Positions 27,255 through 36,253 of a stretch of 64,000 nt of DNA are shown here, in pieces. Within the stretch, counting starts at the first letter, position 1. Each line of letters opens with the position of its first letter. The position numbers were made by a program, and so were the translations under genes. The notes under the pieces were generated by a model. The model worked only from the letters and a program-made list of their open reading frames with translations. It did not search any database and was not told where the DNA came from. Origin of the DNA: Nocardia abscessus (GTDB lineage Bacteria; Actinomycetota; Actinomycetes; Mycobacteriales; Mycobacteriaceae); the NCBI RefSeq assembly GCF_015477775.1, contig NZ_JADLQO010000001.1:186001-250000 (forward strand). The letters run 5' to 3'.

Positions 27255-28256
27255 TCAGGGGCGCCAGACTTGTTGGGCGACGCGTAGGAAGTTTCCGCCG
27301 AATACCGCTGTTCGGTCGGCTGGGGTGAAACCGCGTCGGGCCAGCACTTCGTCGAGGCCGGGTTGATCGGCGGTGCCGGTCAGGTCCTCGGGTGGGACCC
27401 ATTGCAGCGGGCCCCATTTGGTGTACGCCTCGGAGAAAGCGTCCGGGTTGTTCCGCATTTCGGCGTTGAAGTCCTCGGCGTCGAAGGAGTAGTCCGAGCC
27501 GATCCCGATGTGCTCGATCCCGACCAGCTCGGCGCCGTACTCGATGTGCCGAGCCATCGCCTCGATCCGCTCGGCGCGCTCGTGGACGGCATTGCGGCCC
27601 AGGAAGATTCCGACGCCGTTGATTCCGATCACGCCGCCGGTCGCCGCACAGGCTCGCGCCTGTTCGTCGGTGATGTTGCGCGGGTGTTCCCACAGTGCGG
27701 CGAAGTTCGAGTGGCTGTAGATCATCGGGACCACGCTCAGCTCGGCCAGCTCCAGCCCGGTGCGCCGGGAACAGTGGGAGCCGTCGGCGAACATCCCGAC
27801 TTCGTTGAGGGTGTGCACGAGGTCGCGCCCGTATCCGGTGAGCCCGGTGTCCTCGGTGTCCAGGCATCCACAGCCCGCCGCGTTGGCGTGGTTGTAGGCG
27901 GGCAGCAGCGATCGCACGCCGAGGTCGTAGAACCGCGCGACGTTGTCCAGGTCGCCACCGAGCGGGCCGGAGTCCTCCAGATCGAACGCGAGCGCGATGG
28001 TGTCGGAGGCTCCGATGTCCTCGACGCCGCGGACGAGACGAAACCGACCGTCCGCCGACGCGTCATGGCGAAAACGATCCAGCAGCGCCATGGCGTCCGC
28101 GGTCGATTGACGCGAATATCCGACGTTCACCGACAGGTACGATCCGGCCGGATAGCGCGCGAGGTCGCCGATGCGCGCGGCGGGCGACAGCGGTAGACAG
28201 CAGTGCTGTTCCCAGAGAAACGGCGGCAACCTGGGACCTCCTGGTCGGATCGGCAT
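27255..28256 (-). CDS. Peptidase M19 (membrane dipeptidase) family protein
   Basis: A 333-residue TIM-barrel amidohydrolase of the renal dipeptidase family. Conserved ligands are visible: the bridging Glu in FDLEDSGPLGG, His in DGSHCSRRTG and YSHSN, and Asp in HIGIGSDYS. The N-terminal HxD zinc motif reads WEQHCCLPL, so the Asp is replaced by Cys, a subgroup feature or altered metal site. ATG at 28254-28256 was used. The substrate is unknown; relatives cleave dipeptides, beta-lactams or modified amino acids. Confidence 0.83.
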   Translation of the reverse strand: MPIRPGGPRLPPFLWEQHCCLPLSPAARIGDLARYPAGSYLSVNVGYSRQSTADAMALLDRFRHDASADGRFRLVRGVEDIGASDTIALAFDLEDSGPLGGDLDNVARFYDLGVRSLLPAYNHANAAGCGCLDTEDTGLTGYGRDLVHTLNEVGMFADGSHCSRRTGLELAELSVVPMIYSHSNFAALWEHPRNITDEQARACAATGGVIGINGVGIFLGRNAVHERAERIEAMARHIEYGAELVGIEHIGIGSDYSFDAEDFNAEMRNNPDAFSEAYTKWGPLQWVPPEDLTGTADQPGLDEVLARRGFTPADRTAVFGGNFLRVAQQVWRP

Positions 28257-28450
28257 CGGAGCAGCGATCCTACTGTCCGAGCCGTGCGGGTGTAGGAACG
28301 CAGCAAACACCGAGCCGACGAGGGCCCGTGCACTGCCCGAGTTGCCCCGCTCACCAACACTTTTCGGTGTTCCGGCGCGCGTAACAGTGCGTTCCCGGCG
28401 TGCGATGCACGTTATACATCAATCCCCTGTGCCCCGAAGGCGGTGCGGCC

Positions 28451-28993
28451 ATGCGTCGCTTGCTTCTGCTGTTGGTTTCCTCCGTGACATTCGCCGGTCT
28501 CTGGATCGCGCCCGCTCCCGCGTCCGCCGCCCCGGACTGCGCCTCCGGATGGGGTTCGATACCCAAGGTGAGCCGGGCCCAGACGCTCGCGCCGCTGACC
28601 GGCGTGCGCGCCGGGCGGCACGACTGCTTCGACCGCCTGGTCTTCGACGTCGCCGGACCCGTGCCGGGCTACCACGTCGGCTATGTCGAGCGAGTGGTCA
28701 TGGACGGCTCCGGCGCACCCGTTCCGCTGCGCGGCGGGGCGTTCCTGAGCATCACCGTCAACGCGCCCGCCTACGACGACGCGTTCACTCCGACCTATGA
28801 CCCCGCGAACCGGGCCGAACTCGCCGACGTGCGGGACTACCGGACCTTCCGTCAGGTGGCCTGGGCCGGTTCCTTCGAAGGCCAGACCACGGTCGGTTTG
28901 GGCACGCGCGCCCGGTTGCCGGTCAAGGTGCACACCCTCGACGGACCGGGCGCCGGATCCCGCGTCGTCGTCGACGTAGCACACTCCTGGTGA
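28451..28993 (+). CDS. Secreted AMIN-like domain protein
   Basis: A 180-residue exported protein. The signal peptide (MRRLLLLLVSS, cleavage near ASAAPDC) is followed by a beta-rich domain of the AMIN-like type found in actinobacterial secreted proteins, with HDCFDRLVFDVAG, GYHVGYVERVVMDGSG and VVVDVAHSW. Two Cys residues flank the first strand and could form a disulfide. Related domains bind cell-wall material; the specific role is unknown. Confidence 0.8.
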   Translation: MRRLLLLLVSSVTFAGLWIAPAPASAAPDCASGWGSIPKVSRAQTLAPLTGVRAGRHDCFDRLVFDVAGPVPGYHVGYVERVVMDGSGAPVPLRGGAFLSITVNAPAYDDAFTPTYDPANRAELADVRDYRTFRQVAWAGSFEGQTTVGLGTRARLPVKVHTLDGPGAGSRVVVDVAHSW

Positions 28994-29026
28994 ACCCGCT
29001 GCGCGCCGCTGGGCCACAATGTGGGG

Positions 29027-31084
29027 ATGAGCGGCGTTGAGCGGAATGTGACCGACCCCTACCTCTGGCTCGAAGAAGTGTCCGACGAGCGCGCCCTGGA
29101 CTGGGCGCGCGCGCACAATGCCGTCGTGCGCGCCCGCTTCGCCGACTCCGATCGCTTCCGTGAGCTGGAGCGGCGCATCCTCGACATGCTCGACACCGAC
29201 ACGAAGATCGCCTACCCGGCTCGCCGCGGCCCCTGGCTCTACAACTTCTGGCGGGACGCCGGACACCCACGCGGCCTCTGGCGGCGCACCACGTTCGCCG
29301 AGTACGCCGCGGACGCCCCGAACTGGGACGTGCTGATCGACCTGGACGCGGTGGCCGCCGCCGAGGACGAGAACTGGGTGTGGGGCGGGGCCGCGGTGCT
29401 GCGTCCGGAACAGTCCCGGGCGCTGATCAGCCTGTCGCGCGGCGGTGCGGACGCGAAGGTGGTCCGTGAGTTCGACCTCGAACGCAGGGTGTTCCTCGAG
29501 CCGGCCGACGGCGGCTACTTCCTGCCCGAGGCGAAGTCCGAGATCCGCTGGATCGACATCGACGCGGTGTACGTGGGCACCGACTTCGGTCCCGGCTCAC
29601 TGACCGATTCGGGCTATCCGCGAATCGCGAAACTGTGGCGCCGCGGCACCCCCTTGGACGAGGCGGAAACCGTCTTCGAGGGCCAGCCCGGCGACGTCGC
29701 GGTCTCGGCGGGCTACGACCGCACCCCGGGTTACGAACGACACTATGTCGGCCGGGCCACCGACTTCTTCAACGAAGAGGTCTACCTGCTGGCCGACGAC
29801 GGCACACTGCGCCATCTCGACCTGCCCAGCGACGCCAGCGAATCCTGGTACAAGGACTGGCTGCTGGTGCGGCTGAAGTCGCCGTGGGAGATCGGTGGCG
29901 CGAGCTACCCCGCGGGTGCGTTGCTGGCCACCGACTTCGAGAAGTTCCTGGCCGGCGCACGGGATTTCGAGGTGATCTTCACCCCGGACGCGCACACCTC
30001 ACTGCACGGTTACGGCTGGACCGAGAACCACCTGCTGCTGGTCACCCTCGAGGACGTGCAGACCAAGCTCTACGTGCTGACCCCCGACGCGGACGGCTGG
30101 CGTCGCGAGCCGCTGGCCGACACTCCACCGATGGCGACCACCAGTGTGCTGAATCTCGACCCGCTGGAGGGCGGCGACGAGTTCATGCTGAACACCAGCG
30201 GTTTCACCACCCCGTCCACCCTGCTGGCCAGCGCGGTCGGCGGGCGCACCGAACGACTCAAGCAGGAGCCCGGATTCTTCGACGCCGACGGGGTCGAGAC
30301 CGAGCAGTTCTTCGCCCGATCCGACGACGGCACGCCGGTGCCGTACTTCGTGATCCGCCACCGCGACCGCGAGGACGGTCCGGGGCCGACGGTGATGTCC
30401 GGCTACGGCGGGTTCGAAGTGTCGCGCACCCCGGGCTACAGCGGTGCCTCGGGCATGGGCTGGCTGGAGCGCGGCGGAACCTGGGTGATGACGAACATCC
30501 GCGGCGGCGGCGAGTACGGGCCGCAATGGCACACCTCGGTGCAGAAAGCCAACCGGCACAAGGTGTACGAGGACTTCTCCTCGATCGCCGCAGATCTCGT
30601 CGCGCGCGGTATCACCACCGCCGACCAGCTCGGCGCGGTCGGGGGCAGCAACGGCGGACTGCTCATGGGCGTGATGCTGACCCGCTACCCCGAGTTGTTC
30701 GGTGCGATCGTCTGCCAGGTGCCGCTGCTGGACATGAAGCGCTACCACCTGCTGCTGGCGGGCGCGTCGTGGATGGCCGAGTACGGCGACCCCGACGAGC
30801 CGGAGGAGTGGGATTTCATCGGCAAGTACTCGCCCTACCAGAACGCTCGCGCCGACCGTGCCTACCCGCCGATCCTGCTCACCACCTCGACCAGGGACGA
30901 CCGGGTGCATCCCGGCCACGCCCGAAAGATGGCGGCGCTGCTGGAGGAGCAGGGCCACGAGTTCTGGTACCACGAGAACATCGAAGGCGGCCACGGCGGC
31001 GCGGCGGACAACAAGCAGTCGGCCTTCCAGGCGGCACTGATCTATGAGTTCTTCACCCAGATGCTGATCGAGCGACGCGCCTGA
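29027..31084 (+). CDS. Prolyl oligopeptidase family serine peptidase
   Basis: A 685-residue S9A peptidase with an N-terminal beta-propeller (about 50-400) and a C-terminal alpha/beta hydrolase. The triad is Ser541 in GGSNGG, Asp in TSTRDDRVHP and His in EGGHGGAAD. There is no signal peptide, so it is cytoplasmic. It should cleave short peptides after Pro. S9 peptidases remove some class III lanthipeptide leaders in other species, and a lanthipeptide locus lies 17 kb away, but linkage is weak. ATG at 29027 is used; a GTG two codons earlier is possible. Confidence 0.9.
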   Translation: MSGVERNVTDPYLWLEEVSDERALDWARAHNAVVRARFADSDRFRELERRILDMLDTDTKIAYPARRGPWLYNFWRDAGHPRGLWRRTTFAEYAADAPNWDVLIDLDAVAAAEDENWVWGGAAVLRPEQSRALISLSRGGADAKVVREFDLERRVFLEPADGGYFLPEAKSEIRWIDIDAVYVGTDFGPGSLTDSGYPRIAKLWRRGTPLDEAETVFEGQPGDVAVSAGYDRTPGYERHYVGRATDFFNEEVYLLADDGTLRHLDLPSDASESWYKDWLLVRLKSPWEIGGASYPAGALLATDFEKFLAGARDFEVIFTPDAHTSLHGYGWTENHLLLVTLEDVQTKLYVLTPDADGWRREPLADTPPMATTSVLNLDPLEGGDEFMLNTSGFTTPSTLLASAVGGRTERLKQEPGFFDADGVETEQFFARSDDGTPVPYFVIRHRDREDGPGPTVMSGYGGFEVSRTPGYSGASGMGWLERGGTWVMTNIRGGGEYGPQWHTSVQKANRHKVYEDFSSIAADLVARGITTADQLGAVGGSNGGLLMGVMLTRYPELFGAIVCQVPLLDMKRYHLLLAGASWMAEYGDPDEPEEWDFIGKYSPYQNARADRAYPPILLTTSTRDDRVHPGHARKMAALLEEQGHEFWYHENIEGGHGGAADNKQSAFQAALIYEFFTQMLIERRA

Positions 31085-31142
31085 CTTCGACCCGCGCACG
31101 GCCGGAGCGAAGGCGGAGGGTACGCCCGGACGCGATCGGTCC

Positions 31143-32000
31143 TCAACGGTCCCGCAACCACTTCTCGATCTGGTCAACCGTGCTGCCGCACTGCCTGATC
31201 CAGCCGTTGTGGCCCAGCGGTTCCGGTTGCCGCCAGCGCGTCACCTCGGCGTTGGGCAGCTTCTCCAGCAGGTGCTCGGCGGAGCTGGGCGGGGTGAGGT
31301 CGTCGCCGGTCATCGTGATGGACAGCACCGGCAGCCGCAGCCGCGCGATGCGCTCCTCGTAGTCGATGTCCGCGCCGACCGGCACGAACCGGCCGGTGCG
31401 CGCCAACCGGGCCCAATCCGAGATCAGCACCTTGGACTGACGGCCGAAACCCATCGCGACCCGGTCACCGGGCCAGAAGCCGGCCAGGTTGGCCGTCAGC
31501 GACATCGCGGCGGTGCCCACCAGCATGCCCGGACTCGAAAGTCCGCGATAGCCGCGGTAATACGGGGTGCCGGACGCGATCAGGATCAGCCCGCCCAGCC
31601 TGCCCCGGATGCGCGCGGCGTACATGACGCCGAGCTGGCCGCCCATACTGTGACCGACCAGGTACGGCGTACTGTCCGGGAACTGCTCGCGGACCACCTC
31701 GAAGATCGCCGGGAAATCCACCGAGACCAGCTCGTGGTAACCGAAGGTGCTGTTGGAGCTCGGCTTCGGCCTGCTGTCGCCGTTGCCGCGCATCTCGCCG
31801 ACGGCCACGTCGAACCCGCGCTTGGCCAGGGTCGACGCGAACAGTTCGTAGTAGCCCGCCGGAACGCCGAGCCCGGGCACGATCACCAGGACCGGGCGCG
31901 GTGCGTCCGGGGTGACCGGATGCCGGTGCGCGCCCTCGGCGGGGACCAACCGCACCGGAACAGTGGTGCCGTCCGGCATCTGGATCGGAACTGTCTGCAT
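31143..32000 (-). CDS. Alpha/beta hydrolase
   Basis: A 285-residue serine hydrolase with nucleophile elbow GHSMGG (about 113-118), oxyanion segment PGLGVPAGYY, and probable Asp in TGDDLTPP and His in PLGHNGW near the C-terminus. It has no signal peptide. It ends the minus-strand pair begun by a TetR gene 48 bases upstream, so it is probably regulated together with it. Substrate unknown. Confidence 0.83.
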   Translation of the reverse strand: MQTVPIQMPDGTTVPVRLVPAEGAHRHPVTPDAPRPVLVIVPGLGVPAGYYELFASTLAKRGFDVAVGEMRGNGDSRPKPSSNSTFGYHELVSVDFPAIFEVVREQFPDSTPYLVGHSMGGQLGVMYAARIRGRLGGLILIASGTPYYRGYRGLSSPGMLVGTAAMSLTANLAGFWPGDRVAMGFGRQSKVLISDWARLARTGRFVPVGADIDYEERIARLRLPVLSITMTGDDLTPPSSAEHLLEKLPNAEVTRWRQPEPLGHNGWIRQCGSTVDQIEKWLRDR

Positions 32001-32048
32001 TCCCGCACGTTACCGCGCTCCCGGCGCGCGGTCCCGCAGGCCGGAGCG

Positions 32049-32681
32049 CTATGCGCGGACGGCGCCGATGATCACCCTGCTCAGTACCCGGATCACGTCG
32101 TCGAGCGGCGGGCGCGGGTCCGCGCCGCTCCACGAGTCCACCACGTAGTTGACCGCGCCGATGATGGCGAGCATCCGCATCTCGTAGTCGCCGGTGGGTA
32201 TCTCACCGTGCAGCGCGGCGTCCTCGGCGGCCCCGGCCAGCAGCGAACCCCATTCCCGGCGCACCGCCAGGCGGAACTTCTCCACCTTCGGGCCCGCGCC
32301 GACCACTTCGACCAAGGCGACGCGCGCCTTGCGCGGATCGGATCCGATGGATTCGACGTAGGCGCGAACGGCGGCGTCGATGACCTCCAGCGACTTGGCG
32401 CCGGACTTCGCGTCCAGCGCCTTCTTCACGGCGTCCCGCGACTCCCGGTCGATCTGCTCGTAGAGCTCCAGGAGTAGGGACTCGCGACCGGTGAATTCTT
32501 CGTAGAACTGCCGCGAGGACAGTCCGGCGTCCTTGCAGATGGCGCCGACCGAACTATTGGCGTAACCGTCCCGTGCGAAGACCGTCAGGCCTGACTCCAG
32601 AAAACGCGCACGCCGCTGACGCTGCCGGTCCTCCACGGGTTGCCCGGCATACATTCGACCCGTATTCGCATCCTGTGACAT
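32049..32681 (-). CDS. TetR family regulator
   Basis: A 210-residue repressor. The helix-turn-helix occupies about residues 20-65 (SSVGAICKDAGLSSRQFYEEF), followed by a TetR_C-type helical domain. ATG at 32679-32681 is adopted; an upstream ATG at 32718-32720 would add 13 residues. Its 5' region can fold into a three-helix structure on the minus strand. It probably forms a unit with the hydrolase downstream. Confidence 0.8.
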   Translation of the reverse strand: MSQDANTGRMYAGQPVEDRQRQRRARFLESGLTVFARDGYANSSVGAICKDAGLSSRQFYEEFTGRESLLLELYEQIDRESRDAVKKALDAKSGAKSLEVIDAAVRAYVESIGSDPRKARVALVEVVGAGPKVEKFRLAVRREWGSLLAGAAEDAALHGEIPTGDYEMRMLAIIGAVNYVVDSWSGADPRPPLDDVIRVLSRVIIGAVRA

Positions 32682-32791
32682 TGGGGCAGACAATACAGAA
32701 GGGCCCGAACTCATCGTCATCGATCGGGCCCTTCGTTACAACCCTCGGCCGACATCGAGTTAGCCGAAAGTTGGCTGAGCAGTTGCTACCT

Positions 32792-32858
32792 CATTGATCG
32801 GTCGCCGGGCCGAAACCCGGCGACCATAGTAGCTTGCACACAAGCACGCTCATCAACG
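32792..32858 (-). ncRNA. Possible structured leader or small RNA upstream of TetR
   Basis: The 324-base gap 32682-33005 has no gene. Within it, three helices can nest: an outer 7-bp helix (32792-32798 with 32852-32858, complete only on the minus strand thanks to a G-U pair), a perfect 10-bp stem GGTCGCCGGG/CCCGGCGACC (32800-32825) and GCTTG/CAAGC (32832-32845). This three-way-junction shape lies about 110 bases upstream of the TetR start. No known RNA family was recognised; the rest of the gap is AT-richer with a T6 run near 32980. Confidence 0.35.
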
Positions 32859-33005
32859 GATCGAGCATTCGGCAACTCCGATCTGACCGTAGGACATTAC
32901 TTGTCACTGGCTATTTGCCGGAACAGACGATACCCAGGGCCCTCGTGATTACGGGCAATTTTAGAGGGAAACTGTAGAATTTTTTGTGGGGTTCCGATTC
33001 GCCGG

Positions 33006-33812
33006 TTACGGTAGGTTCGCCCGCTCTGTCGCGGCGGCCAGTAATTCCGGCAGCGCGGCCACCGAATCGATGACGTGATCCGGCGCGCGGTCGGCCGACG
33101 CGAGCACCGCGGGCCGGAATTTGCCGGTGCGCACCAGAACGCCGGTCAAGCCCGCGTCTTGCGCCGCAAGCACATCCGAGTACAGGTCGTCACCGATCAT
33201 CAGGACCTCCGCCGGGTCCAGCCGCATCAGCGCCGCCGCGGTCCGGAAACCGGACGCCGCGGGCTTGCCCACCACCTCGATGCGCGCATTGCCCGCCGCC
33301 TCCAAGCCGGGCAGATACACGCCCGCGTCGACGAGCAGCCCCTCCGCCGTCGCCCAGGTCAGCCCGCTGTGCATGGCGACGACGGGTACACCGTCCAGCA
33401 TCAGTTCCACCACCCGGCTCAGCGCCGAGTGGGTGAATTCCGGTCCGGCACCGCCGATCACGACCACGCCCGGATGATCGGCGTCGAGCGTCAACCCCGT
33501 GAGGTCGGTCTCGATGTCACCGTGATTGAGCACCCAGACCGCGGCGTCCGGGTAGCGACTGCGCACGAACTCGGCGGTGAGGCGTGCGGCAGTGACGATC
33601 TCGGCGGAGTCGACTTCGATGCCGGTGTCGCACAGGCGTTCCGCGATCTCGGCGCAGGTGCGCGAGGTGGTGTTGGTCAGGAAGGCCCGGCGCAGACCGC
33701 GCTCGCCGATCCGGCGCACCGCGGCGGCGGCGCCCTCGACCTCCTGCCAGGAGGTCACCAGGACGCCGTCGATGTCGTAGAGCACGCCTCGAATCCGACC
33801 GCGGTCAGGCAT
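33006..33812 (-). CDS. HAD superfamily phosphatase (subclass IIA, LHPP/NagD-like)
   Basis: A 268-residue HAD hydrolase. Motif I is DIDGVLV (in place of the usual DxDGTL), motif II LTNTTS, the Lys motif is VGKPA and the acidic motif MIGDDLYSD. A C2-type cap lies between motifs II and III, typical of subclass IIA proteins such as LHPP and NagD, which dephosphorylate small phosphate esters or lysine/histidine phosphates. ATG at 33810-33812 is chosen; the upstream frame overlaps the oppositely oriented small membrane protein gene. Confidence 0.87.
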   Translation of the reverse strand: MPDRGRIRGVLYDIDGVLVTSWQEVEGAAAAVRRIGERGLRRAFLTNTTSRTCAEIAERLCDTGIEVDSAEIVTAARLTAEFVRSRYPDAAVWVLNHGDIETDLTGLTLDADHPGVVVIGGAGPEFTHSALSRVVELMLDGVPVVAMHSGLTWATAEGLLVDAGVYLPGLEAAGNARIEVVGKPAASGFRTAAALMRLDPAEVLMIGDDLYSDVLAAQDAGLTGVLVRTGKFRPAVLASADRAPDHVIDSVAALPELLAAATERANLP

Positions 33813-33866
33813 GGCTTCAGCGTACGACCGACCGGCGGCCCCGGCAGGCCGACCTAGGGTGATCCC

Positions 33867-34058
33867 ATGCCGGAAGCGCTGCTCTATGGACTCGGAACGG
33901 CCGTGCCGCTGATCCTGGGCGCCGCGATCGGATTGCACCGGCGACTGCCGAAGGCGTTGCTCGCCTCGCTGATGCCGGAGGCCTACCGAGAAGGCGGCTG
34001 GTGGGTCGGGATGGCCACGGCCGCAGGGTTCCTCGTGGCCTTCCTCCTGCCGGGCTGA
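33867..34058 (+). CDS. Small two-helix membrane protein
   Basis: A 63-residue protein with two hydrophobic helices (about 4-22 and 44-62) joined by a basic loop (HRRLPKALL). Codon usage matches the genome (G/C in third positions). No ribosome site stronger than GGTGATCCC is visible. It resembles small actinobacterial membrane proteins without assigned function. Confidence 0.55.
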   Translation: MPEALLYGLGTAVPLILGAAIGLHRRLPKALLASLMPEAYREGGWWVGMATAAGFLVAFLLPG

Positions 34059-34085
34059 CACCGCGCCCGACGGCCAGGGTCAGCG

Positions 34086-34400
34086 TTAAACTCCGGCGAT
34101 GACGGCGTCCAGCAGGCCGGGGAAACGCTCGTTCAGGTCGGCGCGGCGCAGTTGCACCAGCCGGTTGCGGCCGGAGGCGAAAGTCGTCGTGACGCCCGCG
34201 TCGCGCAACACCTTCCAGTGGTGCGAAGCGGTGGCCGCCGTGATCTCCACGTCGAACTCTCTGACGTTGCAGCTCAGCGGTTCTCGCTCCCCGGCAAGCG
34301 CGCGCACCAGTTCCAGCCGGACCGGGTCGGCCAGGGCGCTCAGCACCCGGACCAGGTCGATGTCGGCGGTACTCGGCTGCGGCAGCGGGCGCATCTCCAT
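34086..34400 (-). CDS. ArsR family winged-helix regulator
   Basis: A 104-residue ArsR/SmtB-type repressor (VLSALADPVRLELVRAL, then TASHHWKVLRDAGVTTTFASGRNRLVQL). The single Cys (LSCNVREF) is at the start of the recognition region. No typical ELCVCDL metal box is present, so the inducer is probably not arsenite. ATG at 34398-34400 is preferred over 34430, which lies inside the operator. It is divergent from an MFS gene, the likely target. Confidence 0.85.
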   Translation of the reverse strand: MEMRPLPQPSTADIDLVRVLSALADPVRLELVRALAGEREPLSCNVREFDVEITAATASHHWKVLRDAGVTTTFASGRNRLVQLRRADLNERFPGLLDAVIAGV

Positions 34401-34410
34401 TATCCGATCG

Positions 34411-34469
34411 TTTGACAACAATCGAATCATAACTCACGCTCATCCTATGATGCTTCGACAATCATCGAA
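34411..34469. promoter_or_regulatory. Two ArsR-type operator copies
   Basis: TTTGACAACAATCGAA at 34411-34426 and TTCGACAATCATCGAA at 34454-34469 are two copies of one imperfect palindrome (TTCGA-N6-TCGAA in the second). The second overlaps the first codons of the MFS gene, so binding could block both promoters. Confidence 0.6.
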
Positions 34470-35625
34470 CAATCTGTACCGCTCCCTCCTTCCGCTCGCA
34501 GTGGGCACTTTCGTGCTCGGCACCGACGGCTTCGTGCTCAGCGGCCTGCTGCCGCTCATCGCCGCCGATCTGCACGTCTCGGTGCCCACCGCGGGGCAGC
34601 TGACCACGATGTTCGCTTGGACCTACGCCATCGCCTCGCCGTTGATCGCCGCCGCCACCGGGTCCTGGGATCGCCGCTGGCTACTCGGCGGCGGCGCCGT
34701 ACTTTTCGTGATCGGCATGATCGGGCAGGCCGCGGGCGAAAGCTTCGCCGTCATGGCCGCCGCGCGCGTCGTCGCGGCCATCGGGGCCGCCGCCTTCCAG
34801 GCCAACGCGTTCGCCGTCGCGGGCGTGATCGCCGATGACGCGCACCGGGGACGAGCGCTGTCGATCGTGACCGCGGGTATCACGCTGTCCAGCGTCGCGG
34901 GCGTGCCGATCGGCATTTTCGCCGAGCGCTGGATCGGCTGGCGCGGCGTGCTGTGGGGCATCGCGCTGGGCGGCGCGCTCGCAGCGCTGCTGGTGCTCCT
35001 GCTACCCCGAGTGACACTGTCGAGCACAGGGCTGCGCGACCGGATCGGCGTGCTGACCCGGCCGCCGGTGCTGCGGGTACTGCTCGTGACGACACTGCAG
35101 ATCACGGCGGTCTACACCACCATCGTCTATCTGCCGGTGGTCGTCGCGGCATCGGTACCGCAGAGCATGCTCGCCTGGTTGCTGCTGGCCATGGGCATCG
35201 GCCAGGTGATCGGTAACGCGCGGGCGGGCCGGGCGGTCGACCGCTACGGCCCGCAGCGCACCCTGACGGTGGGGCTGGTCGGCGCGCTACTCGGCCTCGC
35301 GCTGCTCGGCGTGGCCATCCATACCGCCTGGGCGGTATTCGTCGCGCTCGCCGTCACGGGGTTGTTCGGTTCGGCGATCCTGGTCCCCCAGCAGCATCGC
35401 CTGTTCGGCATCGCGCCCGACGCGCCGACCGTCGCGCTCGGCCTGAACGGTTCGGCCATCTACCTGGGCGCGGGAATCGGATCGATAGTCGGCGCGACCG
35501 TGCTGGATTCGTCCGGCAGCGCGTGGCTGCCGTGGACCTCCACACTCATCGCCTGCCTGGCGCTCGCCCTCGCGCTCCAGAAGGCCCAGTCCCCCAGCAA
35601 GACTCCAGCCCCCACCCCTGCTTGA
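34447..35625 (+). CDS. MFS transporter (DHA1/AraJ-like)
   Basis: A 392-residue 12-helix transporter. LAVGTFVLGTDGFVLSGLLPLIAADL at helix 1 is typical of the AraJ/CmlA/NepI-like group of drug or sugar efflux proteins. The first charged loop has WDRRWLL. ATG at 34447 with a second ATG next to it; no ribosome site precedes them, so the message may be leaderless or the start slightly later. It is controlled in all likelihood by the divergent ArsR gene. Confidence 0.85.
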   Translation: MMLRQSSNNLYRSLLPLAVGTFVLGTDGFVLSGLLPLIAADLHVSVPTAGQLTTMFAWTYAIASPLIAAATGSWDRRWLLGGGAVLFVIGMIGQAAGESFAVMAAARVVAAIGAAAFQANAFAVAGVIADDAHRGRALSIVTAGITLSSVAGVPIGIFAERWIGWRGVLWGIALGGALAALLVLLLPRVTLSSTGLRDRIGVLTRPPVLRVLLVTTLQITAVYTTIVYLPVVVAASVPQSMLAWLLLAMGIGQVIGNARAGRAVDRYGPQRTLTVGLVGALLGLALLGVAIHTAWAVFVALAVTGLFGSAILVPQQHRLFGIAPDAPTVALGLNGSAIYLGAGIGSIVGATVLDSSGSAWLPWTSTLIACLALALALQKAQSPSKTPAPTPA

Positions 35626-35678
35626 TCCGTGCTCACGCGGTGGCGCATCCCCGGGCAATGCGCCACTGCTCGTGCGAC

Positions 35679-36131
35679 TCAAGCGGCCGGATCGGGACGG
35701 ATCGAGTCCAGCCGGTCGGCACACCGAGTGAGCAACTCCTGCAGGGTGTCTCGCTCGGCGGCGGTGAACTCCTCGGCCAACGCGCGTTCGACGCGGATGG
35801 CGCGCGCGTCCGCATCGTGCATGAGCGCCGCGCCCTTGTCGGTCAGCGTGGTCTCCAGGACGTTCTTGTGCCACGGATGCGGTGTGCGCTCGATGAGACC
35901 GCGGTCCTGCAGATTGCCGAGCACCGTGTTCATCGACGGCGGGGTGACGCCGCAGAGCCGGGCCAGGGCGGCGGCCGAGATACCGGGGTTCTCGGCGAGG
36001 AACAGCAGCGCGGCGTACTGCGGGACGGTGACGCCCGCCGGCTTCAACGCGGCGTTCTTGGCCGTGTTGAGGGACTGCTCGGCACGTTTGAGATACGAGC
36101 CGATCCGTTCGGCGGCGGGCATCGACGTCAT
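35679..36131 (-). CDS. MarR family regulator
   Basis: A 150-residue winged-helix regulator: PQYAALLFLAENPGISAAALARLCGVTPPSMNTVLGNLQDRGLIERTPHP is the MarR DNA-binding core, flanked by dimerisation helices. It is divergent from a beta-propeller lipoprotein gene, with a palindrome between them, suggesting control of that gene and itself. Confidence 0.87.
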   Translation of the reverse strand: MTSMPAAERIGSYLKRAEQSLNTAKNAALKPAGVTVPQYAALLFLAENPGISAAALARLCGVTPPSMNTVLGNLQDRGLIERTPHPWHKNVLETTLTDKGAALMHDADARAIRVERALAEEFTAAERDTLQELLTRCADRLDSIRPDPAA

Positions 36132-36177
36132 AAGCGCATGGTATCCGCGCGTTCACTAGTTTCAGCCTTGACTGTTA

Positions 36178-36189
36178 TTAGAGTTCTAA
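36178..36189. promoter_or_regulatory. Putative MarR operator
   Basis: Palindrome TTAGA-GT-TCTAA in the 122-base gap between the MarR and lipoprotein genes, in an AT-rich patch that is likely the promoter. Confidence 0.5.
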
Positions 36190-36253
36190 CATAGATTCAT
36201 GCCCGTTGTTTGATGTGAACACATTTGATCGCATGATCTCGAAGAGGTGCCCG

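Noticed and set aside
32792..32858. tRNA gene
   Set aside because: Stem lengths and loops do not form a cloverleaf, and there is no anticodon arm or T-loop sequence.
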